Positions 6,304-12,530 of a stretch of 14,381 bases of DNA are shown here, piece after piece; the first letter of the stretch is position 1; every line of letters begins with the position of its first letter. The DNA comes from JAAXZI01 sp045863575 (lineage in GTDB: Bacteria > Planctomycetota > Phycisphaerae > UBA1845 > PWPN01). The DNA lies in NCBI GenBank assembly GCA_045863575.1, contig BTUC01000173.1:1-14381 (forward strand), read 5' to 3'. A program made the translations under genes and the position numbers. The notes below the pieces were generated by a model that worked only from the letters and a program-made list of their open reading frames with translations, was not told the origin of the DNA and did no database searches.

Positions 6304-7614
6304 ATGTCCGATCAGCCGAACTACCGACTTGCGACCCGCTGTCTGCACGCGGGGCNNNNNNNNNNGCCCGACCCGACAACGCTATCCCGGGGCGTACCCA
6401 TCTACCCGACGACCAGCTACGTGTTCAAAAACACGCAGCATGCCGCCGATCTGTTTGCCCTCAAGGAATTCGGCAACATCTACTCCCGGCTGATGAACCC
6501 CACCAATGACGTCTTCGAGAAGCGCATGGCCGCTCTCGACGGCGGTGTGGGGGCCTTGGCGTTGTCCAGCGGGCAGTCGGCCATCTACGTGGCCATCTTC
6601 AACATCTGCCACACCGGCCAGAACTTCATCTCCGCAACCAGCCTCTATGGCGGCACCTGGACGCTGTTCACGCAGACGTTCCCCAGGTTCGGCGTGGAGG
6701 CCCGGTTTTTCGACCCAGCCAAGCCCGAAGACATTCGGAAGCTGGCGGACAAGAACACCCGTTGCGTCTATCTGGAATCGATCGGAAATCCCAAGAACGA
6801 CGTGCCGGATTTCGCCGAGATCGCCCGCGTCGCCCACGATCTGGGTCTGCCGGTCATCTGCGATAATACCGTTGGCACGCCGGCCCTGCTCCGCACGTTC
6901 GAGCACAACATCGACATCAATGTGTACAGTTGCACGAAGTTTATCGGTGGGCACGGGGTGCATATCGGCGGGTGCATCGTCGATTCGGGGCGGTTCGACT
7001 GGACGGCCGACGCGAAGCGCTGGCCGGAGTTCACCGAGCCGGATCCGTCCTACCATGGCGTGGTCTTCGCCGAAGCGCTGAAGCCGATCGGCAACATCGC
7101 CTATATCATCAAGTGCCGCACGCACCTGTTGCGTGACATGGGCAGTTGCATGAGCCCGTTCGCATCCTTCCTCTTCCTCCTGGGCTTGGAGACGTTGCAC
7201 CTGCGCATCCCGCGGCATTGCGAGAACGCGCTGAAGGTGGCCCGGCACCTGCAAGGGCATAAGGCCGTCGAATGGGTCAACTACCCCGGCTTGCCCGAGC
7301 ACCCGTTCCATGCCAATGCGAAGCGCTACCTGAACGGCGGCTTCGGGGCGATCCTGGGCTTCGGCATCAAGGGAGGCATGGAAGCCGGCCGCAAGTTCAT
7401 CGACTCGGCGAAACTGCTGTCGCACCTGGCCAACATCGGCGATGCCAAGTCGCTGTGCATCCATCCGGCCAGCACGACCCACTCGCAGCTCAGTGCGGAG
7501 GAACAGGCGGCCACCGGCGTGCAGCCGGAATACGTCCGCCTCTCCATCGGTCTCGAGGACCCCGAGGACATCATCGCGGACATCGACCAGGCTTTGGCCG
7601 CCTCACAGAAGTAA
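6304..7614 (+). CDS. metY: O-acetylhomoserine aminocarboxypropyltransferase (O-acylhomoserine sulfhydrylase), with an N gap
   Basis: A 436-codon PLP-dependent enzyme of the Cys/Met metabolism family. It makes homocysteine from an O-acylhomoserine and sulfide in the cytoplasm. Seen: the family N-terminus around HAG...PDPTT, then VPIYPTTSYVF; EFGNIYSRLMNPT (55-67); LYGGT at 114-118; D187 of CDNT, which pairs with the PLP ring nitrogen; and the PLP lysine K212 in SCTKFIGGHG. The C-terminus has the usual IHPASTTHSQL and EYVRLSIGLEDPEDI. AGGAG eight bases before the ATG supports the start. Ten N at 6356-6365 make four unknown residues (18-21). Length is normal for MetY (about 425-440). It works with the fused MetX downstream. 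The 103 bases after its stop, up to the convergent nucleotidyltransferase gene, show no clear terminator. Confidence 0.95.
   Translation: MSDQPNYRLATRCLHAGXXXXPDPTTLSRGVPIYPTTSYVFKNTQHAADLFALKEFGNIYSRLMNPTNDVFEKRMAALDGGVGALALSSGQSAIYVAIFNICHTGQNFISATSLYGGTWTLFTQTFPRFGVEARFFDPAKPEDIRKLADKNTRCVYLESIGNPKNDVPDFAEIARVAHDLGLPVICDNTVGTPALLRTFEHNIDINVYSCTKFIGGHGVHIGGCIVDSGRFDWTADAKRWPEFTEPDPSYHGVVFAEALKPIGNIAYIIKCRTHLLRDMGSCMSPFASFLFLLGLETLHLRIPRHCENALKVARHLQGHKAVEWVNYPGLPEHPFHANAKRYLNGGFGAILGFGIKGGMEAGRKFIDSAKLLSHLANIGDAKSLCIHPASTTHSQLSAEEQAATGVQPEYVRLSIGLEDPEDIIADIDQALAASQK
6356..6365. other. Assembly gap (10 N) inside metY
   Basis: Ten undetermined bases. The sequence before them ends HAG plus the first base C of a codon; the sequence after resumes at the last base G of a codon before PDPTT. 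The reading frame is intact across the run. Confidence 0.99.
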
Positions 7615-7717
7615 AGTGTGGTGTGTGGCGGGCGGCGTTCCTGACGGCCGTGCGCTGAGGACAGGAGCTGGCCATCTCCGCCCCGTTGGCAGGAAGCCAG
7701 AGCACTGGAGGTGGCGG

Positions 7718-8167
7718 CTAAGGCAGGTTCTCCAGGTCGGCGAGGTCCTTATGCCGAGCGGCCGCGCGTTTGTTCTGTTTCAGATCATGGAGATTGATGA
7801 GGCTCACGTTCTCGCCGTCAAGGTCTCCCATGATGCGGTGCTGATAGCACTCGGCAAAGTCAACGCCGGAGATGTGCGTCTGAATCTCGATGCGGAGCGG
7901 TGGGACACCCATCCGGATAATCGTGCCCGGCTTGGCGAACAGTGCCGGGGACAGATTCTCCCCGCCAAAGCCGAACTCCCGAAGAACCTCCAGAACCTTC
8001 GTCGTATTATCCGGATGAATGGAGATCCAGACGTCCAGATCGCCTGTCGGCCGCGGATAGCCGTGGAAACCGACCGCGAACCCTCCCACGACGAGGTACT
8101 CAACGGATTTCTCGTTGAGCAATCTCAAGAACTCTTTGAAGTCGGGCGGTAGCGGGATCATAGCCAT
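7718..8167 (-). CDS. Minimal nucleotidyltransferase-fold protein (DUF6036 / MNT-like)
   Basis: A 149-residue protein with a nucleotidyltransferase signature. VVGGFAVGFHG (26-36) carries the GG loop, TGDLDVW holds D43 and D45 of the catalytic pair, and the third acidic position appears to be E94 in LRIEIQTHISGV. The C-terminal LHDLKQNKRAAARHKDLADLENL is typical of small stand-alone nucleotidyltransferases, some of which are antitoxin or toxin components. Start choice: a TTG at 8173, ATG at 8167 or ATG at 8161 are possible; 8167 is chosen because AGG lies six bases upstream. It overlaps the preceding small gene by 68 bases in another frame, which suggests translational coupling. Its target is unknown. 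Confidence 0.85.
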   Translation of the reverse strand: MAMIPLPPDFKEFLRLLNEKSVEYLVVGGFAVGFHGYPRPTGDLDVWISIHPDNTTKVLEVLREFGFGGENLSPALFAKPGTIIRMGVPPLRIEIQTHISGVDFAECYQHRIMGDLDGENVSLINLHDLKQNKRAAARHKDLADLENLP

Positions 8168-8312
8168 AGGCAACCTGCCGCAGGTATTCGAGGGCGCGGA
8201 GTCGTTCTTCAGGCGTCTTACTCAGCCAGAACGCCTTTTCGTCGCTGGGCTCGTCAAGGGAACCGACGGAGAAGTGGGACCGGTCCAGACGGAATTCGTC
8301 CAGTAAGCTCAT
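8100..8312 (-). CDS. Small conserved protein paired with the nucleotidyltransferase
   Basis: A 70-residue protein beginning MSLLDEFRLDRSHF. It holds WLSKTPEERLRALEYLRQVAYGYDPATARLQR, a pattern I remember from small proteins encoded just before similar nucleotidyltransferases in diverse bacteria (memory, not searched). A GTG at 8348 would add 12 residues, but the ATG at 8312 fits the family N-terminus better. TACAAT (8319-8324, minus) lies six bases before that ATG, so the transcript may be nearly leaderless. The last 22 codons overlap the nucleotidyltransferase start. Its role is unknown; as partner of a nucleotidyltransferase it could be a regulator or substrate. Confidence 0.75.
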   Translation of the reverse strand: MSLLDEFRLDRSHFSVGSLDEPSDEKAFWLSKTPEERLRALEYLRQVAYGYDPATARLQRVLEIAQREIR

Positions 8313-8318
8313 AAACCT

Positions 8319-8324
8319 ATTGTA
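8319..8324 (-). promoter_or_regulatory. Candidate -10 box for the nucleotidyltransferase module
   Basis: TACAAT on the minus strand matches five of six positions of TATAAT and sits six bases before the ATG at 8312. No good -35 was seen. It would give a leaderless or nearly leaderless message, consistent with the weak ribosome binding site. Confidence 0.25.
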
Positions 8325-8366
8325 TCGGGAAATTCGGGCGGACGCCACGAGCCCAGCTTGCGGCCC

Positions 8367-8394
8367 TTGAACTGCCCGGCAACGGGAATACGAT
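8367..8394 (+). promoter_or_regulatory. Candidate promoter for metXW
   Basis: TTGAAC (8367-8372), a 16-base spacer and TACGAT (8389-8394). The ATG is only nine bases after the -10 and lacks a ribosome binding site, so translation may be leaderless. Confidence 0.25.
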
Positions 8395-8403
8395 GGTCAC
8401 GAC

Positions 8404-10242
8404 ATGGCTGCCGCTGTAGAAACAACAGCCGGGTCTATTCCCGGCGACTCCGTGGGCATCGTCCGGACGCAGACGGTCACGCTTTTTGAGCCGCCCGATG
8501 TGCTGCGCCTGGAGTGCGGCCGCACGCTCGGGCCGATCCAGGTGGCCTACGAGACGTACGGCACGCTCAACCCGCAGCGCAACAACGCGGTGCTCATCTG
8601 CCACGCGCTCTCGGGTGATGCCCACGTGGCCGGCTATCACTCACCCAATGATCGCAAACCGGGCTGGTGGGAAGTGATGGTCGGGCCGGGCAAGGGGATC
8701 GACACCGACCGCTACTTCGTCATCTGCTCGAACGTCCTGGGCGGCTGCCGCGGGACCACCGGTCCATCCAGCATCAATCCCGAGACGCAGCGTCCGTGGG
8801 GGCTTGATTTCCCGGTCATCACCGTCGAGGACATGGTCAAAGTCCAGAAGCGCCTCATCGAGCATCTGGGCATCGAGCGGCTCCTGGCCGTCGTCGGCGG
8901 ATCGATGGGCGGGATGCAGGTGCTCGAGTGGGCGGTGCGCTACCCGGACAACGTGGTGGCGGCGATTCCCATCGCCACGACCGCGCGGCTCAACGCCCAG
9001 TCGATCGCCTTCGACGCGGTGGGGCGCAACGCCATCCTGGGGGACCCGCACTTCGCCGACGGCCAGTACCACGACGGGCCGCTTCCGGAGCGCGGCCTGT
9101 CCATTGCCCGCATGGTCGGCCACATCACCTACCTCTCCGAACAGGGCATGCACGAGAAGTTCGGCCGCGAGCTGCGTCACACGGAAAAATACGCTTACGA
9201 CTTCGGCAGCGAGTTTTCCGTCGAGACCTATCTGGACTACCAGGGGCGAGCCTTCGTAGAGCGCTTTGACGCCAACAGCTACCTCTACATCACCAAGGCG
9301 GTGGATTACTACGATCTGGCCGCTGAACATGCGTCTCTGGCGGATGCCCTGCGGCCGGCCAAAGCGCGCTTCCTGGTGATCAGTTTTTCGAGCGACTGGC
9401 TGTTCACGCCCCAGCAGTCACGGCAGATGGTGGATGCGCTGCTGGCCAACGGTCTGGAGGTTTCCTACAGCGAGGTCGGCTCACCCTATGGGCACGACGC
9501 CTTTCTGCTGGAACCCAAGGTACTCGGCCGTCTCATCGGCGGCTTTTTGGCCGCGGCGCAAGGCCATCCCGTGATCGAAACCAACCGCCAGTCGCCTCAG
9601 CCGTACAGGGAGGAGCCGGTCGTCTACTCGGCGTGGACACGCCAGCGGATCGATTACGATCGCATTGAGGAACTGATCGAGCCGGGCAGCTCAGTCCTCG
9701 ACGTCGGTTGCGGCCGGGGGGCACTGCTCAGCCGGTTGATTCAGCGCAGAAACGTTCGCGGCCTGGGCGTCGAAGTGGTCCAGGAGGACATCTGCGAATG
9801 CATCGACCGCGGCCTGCCGGTCGTCGATTTGGACATTGAGACCGAACTGGGCAGCTTCTCGACCAACTCGTATGACTACGTGGTGCTCTCGCAGACGCTG
9901 CAGACGCTCCGCCGGCCGGATCGGGTGCTGCTGGAGATGGTGCGCATCGGCCGGCGGGGGATTGTGAGCTTCCCGAACTTCGCCTGCTGGAAACCGGTGC
10001 TCATGATGCTGCTCACCCGGAGGACGCCGGTGACCCGGAACCTGCCGTTCCGCTGGTACAACACCCCGAACCTGCATTACCTGTCCATTCGCGACTTCGA
10101 AGATTTCTGCACCGAGAATGGCATTCGTATTCTCCGCCGTCTTTCCCTGGTCGGCCAGCGCCAGGCGCCGATCCGGTTCCTGCCGTATCTGCGGGCGGAG
10201 GAGGCGATCTTCGTGGTCACGCGGGAAAATGATGGCGTCTGA
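8404..10242 (+). CDS. metX: MetX-MetW fusion: homoserine O-acyltransferase + methionine biosynthesis protein MetW
   Basis: A 612-residue fusion. Residues about 20-385 are MetX, an alpha/beta hydrolase-fold homoserine O-acyltransferase. The nucleophile S167 is in GGSMGG, D331 in SSDWLFTP and H364 in SPYGHDAF form the triad, and NVLGGCRGTTGPSSINP (110-126) is the family oxyanion-side segment. After a linker at about 386-410, residues 411-609 are MetW, a methyltransferase-fold protein with VLDVGCGRGALLSRL (431-445) as the SAM-binding loop and the family segments SFPNFACW and LPFRWYNTPNLHYLSIRDFE. MetX acylates homoserine; MetY then makes homocysteine. MetW is usually a separate neighbour of metX in proteobacteria and is thought to support MetX. 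Acetyl versus succinyl donor cannot be settled by eye. The start is the first ATG in frame; no ribosome binding site is evident. Confidence 0.95.
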   Translation: MAAAVETTAGSIPGDSVGIVRTQTVTLFEPPDVLRLECGRTLGPIQVAYETYGTLNPQRNNAVLICHALSGDAHVAGYHSPNDRKPGWWEVMVGPGKGIDTDRYFVICSNVLGGCRGTTGPSSINPETQRPWGLDFPVITVEDMVKVQKRLIEHLGIERLLAVVGGSMGGMQVLEWAVRYPDNVVAAIPIATTARLNAQSIAFDAVGRNAILGDPHFADGQYHDGPLPERGLSIARMVGHITYLSEQGMHEKFGRELRHTEKYAYDFGSEFSVETYLDYQGRAFVERFDANSYLYITKAVDYYDLAAEHASLADALRPAKARFLVISFSSDWLFTPQQSRQMVDALLANGLEVSYSEVGSPYGHDAFLLEPKVLGRLIGGFLAAAQGHPVIETNRQSPQPYREEPVVYSAWTRQRIDYDRIEELIEPGSSVLDVGCGRGALLSRLIQRRNVRGLGVEVVQEDICECIDRGLPVVDLDIETELGSFSTNSYDYVVLSQTLQTLRRPDRVLLEMVRIGRRGIVSFPNFACWKPVLMMLLTRRTPVTRNLPFRWYNTPNLHYLSIRDFEDFCTENGIRILRRLSLVGQRQAPIRFLPYLRAEEAIFVVTRENDGV

Positions 10243-10561
10243 TCAGATCACCTCGCGAAAACGGAACATCCGCCTGCTGGCGCTCTTTCTCGTGTTGGCG
10301 GCTATACCCCTGTACTGTACTCCCGCATTTCGATCGGAATCGCGGTGCGACGTGACTTCCGCCTATTGTCCGTTTGATGTGCCCTCGGACGCGAAACACG
10401 TCTGCTATTACCGTCGCGGTGTCTTCGGACCCAACTCCTTCTGCGAGTTCGACGTGTCGCCGGAGAGCTTCCTGGCGTGGGCCGTTTCTACTCTCAAGAA
10501 CCTTGTGCTGCGTACCGCGAGAGATCCTGGCCAGCCGCTTCGGCGCGTTGTCGAAGTCTAG
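10229..10561 (+). CDS. Small cysteine-rich exported or membrane-anchored hypothetical protein
   Basis: A 110-residue protein I do not recognise. Residues 1-13 are polar and basic (SRKRNIR), followed by a hydrophobic segment at about 14-29 (IRLLALFLVLAAIPLY), as in an uncleaved anchor or signal peptide. Five cysteines (C30, C40, C47, C59, C72) follow in the predicted outside part; IPLYC does not fit a standard lipobox. The open frame extends upstream to 10118, but that part lies wholly inside metXW, so the ATG pair at 10229/10232 is the likely start. It overlaps the metXW stop by 14 bases, pointing to translational coupling. GGGA just upstream is a weak ribosome site. Confidence 0.6.
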   Translation: MMASDQITSRKRNIRLLALFLVLAAIPLYCTPAFRSESRCDVTSAYCPFDVPSDAKHVCYYRRGVFGPNSFCEFDVSPESFLAWAVSTLKNLVLRTARDPGQPLRRVVEV

Positions 10562-10605
10562 CTTCGGTTTCCGGACTGAGCCGAATCCCAATGCTCATTT
10601 GAGTA

Positions 10606-12024
10606 TCACTCCGCCATCTTGTGTTTCATGGACTTCCCGCCCGGATTGGCATACGTCACGATGTTCATCGCGATCGTCCAGCGGTAGGAATGGAACGTGC
10701 GCTTGCCGGACACCTGCCGGTCTACTTTGAGGCCGTCGTAGTACGCGTAGCCCTTCTGATAGAAGTCCCCGTCGCCGTAGGTCATGAGCGGCTTGCTGGG
10801 TGTGATACTCACGTAGTAGGTTTTACCCGGCTCGAGTTTGATCTCGTCCGGGTGCCAGGCCGCCTGGAAGAACTGGCACGGCTTTTCATAGAAAGCCTCG
10901 TAGCCTTTCAGCGGCGAGGGCGTCTGATAGCGAACGATGGGCTTGTGCGGCGAAGGGTGGGCGCGGGCCACCTTGGCCGGGCCGAGCTTCTTGCCCCACG
11001 GGCCCTCGGTGAGGATCTGTATGTCGCACTCAACGTCTTCCTCGCCGCCACTGCTGGCCCAGAACGACACGCCGGCCATGCTGACGCCATGAGATTCGAA
11101 CGTCTGGCCGAAATCCTGCGTCGGCCGCACCGGGGCCACGAAAACCTCCCACTCTTCGCCGCAGATCTGGTTCTCGATGAGCTGGCCGTGGCTGTTGCCG
11201 AAAATCAGGCAGCACAGGTCGCCCTCAACCGGCTTGCCGCCGCGCGCATACGCATGGCCGTGCGCGTACCCGTCGCCCGAGTCCGGACGGATGTAGCCGG
11301 GGAACTCGTACTTGCGGGCCGGCGAGGCCAGTCCGTAAAAACGCACGGTGTATTCCTGGCCCGGCGTAACCGGGATGTTGCCGTGCCGGTAGCCGACCAT
11401 GCTGAGCCCATGGTCGCTGAAACCACCCGTGACCATGTCCCAGTGCCCGCCCATTCCGGGGTCGGGCGACTGATGCTCCTGGAGCAGCAGCGCCTTGGTG
11501 TCCGGACCGCCCTCGTGCACGAACATGTGCAACTGGTTGCCAGGGTCGCCGGCCTTGGGGCCGTCGAAGACGCTCACGCCGTAGATCTGCGTGCACTGCG
11601 GCACGAACGTCTGGGCGAAGAAGGTGGCCTTGATGGCGTACTCCTTGTCCCAAACCTCGGGATAGCCGGCCGGAACGCAAGCGTACTCGGTGGGGATGAG
11701 CAGATCGCGGCTGCCATCGGGCCCCGGCCACTGCGTGTACACCAGCGCGGGCGTTTCCATGCGATCGAAGAACGTGATGACCACCGCGGGCTTGGTGGAC
11801 TCGGGCAGCTCGAAGGTGCCATCGCTGTTGATGCGCGCGGAAACACCCTTGCCATACCCGCGCTCGTAGGCATCGATCCAGCCGGTAAACCCGGTGAGCG
11901 GATGCACCTCCGGCCGGCCGGTGATGTAGGGAACGACCAGGCGCCCCTGGCCCCCGAAGGCCAACAAGTGGGTTTGAACTGCTATGAGGGCCACCGACAA
12001 GACGGTCAGATGTTTCCCAAGCAT
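10606..12024 (-). CDS. Exported hypothetical protein with two repeated beta-sandwich-like domains
   Basis: A 472-residue protein of unknown function. Residues 1 to about 24 look like a signal peptide (MLGK, then hydrophobic LTVLSVALIAV). The body contains two copies of a similar unit, at about residues 136-264 and 305-432. Each opens F-[AG]-Q-T-F, then an I/M-x-GVS strand, then P-G-[QK]-x-Y-x-V, and ends GDG with a G-x-AY segment. It is rich in aromatic and glycine residues, as in extracellular beta-sandwich or carbohydrate-binding folds, but I cannot name a family. A GTG at 12057 would lengthen it by 11 residues; the ATG at 12024 puts the signal peptide at the very start. No clear ribosome binding site was seen. 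The antisense frame is longer but has shadow composition. Confidence 0.8.
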   Translation of the reverse strand: MLGKHLTVLSVALIAVQTHLLAFGGQGRLVVPYITGRPEVHPLTGFTGWIDAYERGYGKGVSARINSDGTFELPESTKPAVVITFFDRMETPALVYTQWPGPDGSRDLLIPTEYACVPAGYPEVWDKEYAIKATFFAQTFVPQCTQIYGVSVFDGPKAGDPGNQLHMFVHEGGPDTKALLLQEHQSPDPGMGGHWDMVTGGFSDHGLSMVGYRHGNIPVTPGQEYTVRFYGLASPARKYEFPGYIRPDSGDGYAHGHAYARGGKPVEGDLCCLIFGNSHGQLIENQICGEEWEVFVAPVRPTQDFGQTFESHGVSMAGVSFWASSGGEEDVECDIQILTEGPWGKKLGPAKVARAHPSPHKPIVRYQTPSPLKGYEAFYEKPCQFFQAAWHPDEIKLEPGKTYYVSITPSKPLMTYGDGDFYQKGYAYYDGLKVDRQVSGKRTFHSYRWTIAMNIVTYANPGGKSMKHKMAE

Positions 12025-12213
12025 GACAACATCGCTGGATCTTTGCACAGTAGGCACTCCAGATCATATGGCCACCTCTCACGCGGGCCATGGTATCGGC
12101 ATCGGAGCCGGATCTAAAGCCGCTGTCGCCAACGGTTCTCACCGGCGATCTTCCGTCTCAGCAACTTCCCTGGGAGTACCCTGGCCAACATCTTCCGGTG
12201 TTCCCCTTCGCTT

Positions 12214-12235
12214 CCGCCGGTGTGGGCACCGGCGG
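12214..12235. repeat. Perfect 9-bp hairpin
   Basis: CCGCCGGTG, loop TGGG, CACCGGCGG. On the plus strand it is followed by CACTTTTGC. The T run is short and no plus-strand gene ends nearby, so terminator function is doubtful; it may belong to a dispersed repeat. Confidence 0.65.
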
Positions 12236-12250
12236 CACTTTTGCTATTAA

Positions 12251-12290
12251 GCCCCCACCCCGGCCCTCCCCGCAGTATCGGGGGAGGGAG
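12251..12290. repeat. C-rich/G-rich palindromic repeat, copy A
   Basis: CCCACCCCGGCCCTCCCC, an eight-base centre GCAGTATC, then GGGGGAGGG. CCCTCCCC pairs with GGGGAGGG. It closely matches copy B at 14090-14128. Confidence 0.75.
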
Positions 12291-12312
12291 ACGTGCAAAT
12301 TCGCGGCGTACA

Positions 12313-12408
12313 GGCGAGGAAGACTCACGGTGCACTGGTGAGGAAGAGTCACGGCGTGCTGGTGAGACAGGTTCACGGCTTCTGATGAGGCAGATTCGCA
12401 GATTCACT
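12313..12408. repeat. Degenerate 24-base tandem repeat, four units
   Basis: Units at 12313-12336, 12337-12360, 12361-12383 and 12384-12408 (24, 24, 23 and 25 bases) share the pattern GGTGAGG-x-AGA followed by TCACGG. The sequence just before (12286-12312) looks like a fifth, more diverged unit. Read on the minus strand it encodes an eight-residue period (S-P-x-R-R-E/D-S-S type), explaining the open frame there. Confidence 0.75.
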
Positions 12409-12449
12409 GGAGTACCCGTAACTTGCGTATTTGAAAGTTCTGCGTCTCT

Positions 12450-12455
12450 TATAAT
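12450..12455 (+). promoter_or_regulatory. Candidate -10 box (TATAAT) upstream of the 495-residue gene
   Basis: A perfect TATAAT sits 75 bases before the ATG. No -35 at proper spacing is convincing (TTGAAA is only 13 bases upstream). The implied leader is about 70 bases and contains the CGCTGAC triplet repeat. Confidence 0.4.
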
Positions 12456-12490
12456 GGCGATCCTCGCGGGAGCGTGCGAGAATAGCCGAT

Positions 12491-12511
12491 CGCTGACCGC
12501 TGACCGCTGAT
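12491..12511. repeat. Triple heptamer CGCTGAC
   Basis: CGCTGAC, CGCTGAC and CGCTGAT in direct tandem, ending just before the GGAGG ribosome binding site of the following gene. Confidence 0.7.
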
Positions 12512-12530
12512 TGCCGATGGGAGGCCTGCC

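Larger units (their letters stand above)
12025..12530. other. 506-base intergenic region filled with short repeats
   Basis: This stretch lies between two divergent genes. Open frames through it are made of repeated peptides and are not credible genes. From left to right it holds unassigned sequence (12025-12213), a perfect hairpin, a C-rich/G-rich palindrome, a 24-base tandem repeat, a TATAAT box and a triple heptamer next to the downstream ribosome binding site. Confidence 0.7.

Noticed and set aside
6382..7482. A 366-residue minus-strand frame inside metY
   Set aside because: It is the shadow of a confidently identified enzyme gene.
7718..8312. A classical HEPN-MNT toxin-antitoxin pair
   Set aside because: The small partner shows no HEPN motif (R-x4-6-H) and does not resemble HEPN proteins, so only a TA-like possibility is kept.
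10621..12117. A 498-residue open frame on the plus strand, longer than the exported protein opposite it
   Set aside because: It has no ribosome binding site or recognisable domain and has Arg/His/Val-rich shadow composition. The minus-strand frame has a signal peptide and internally repeated domains.
12214..12243. An intrinsic terminator
   Set aside because: The stem is strong, but the T run is short and interrupted, and no plus-strand gene ends upstream; the minus-strand side has no T run.
12114..12407. A 97-residue minus-strand frame in the intergenic region
   Set aside because: Its sequence is only the translated 24-base repeat and palindrome. It has no credible start signal.
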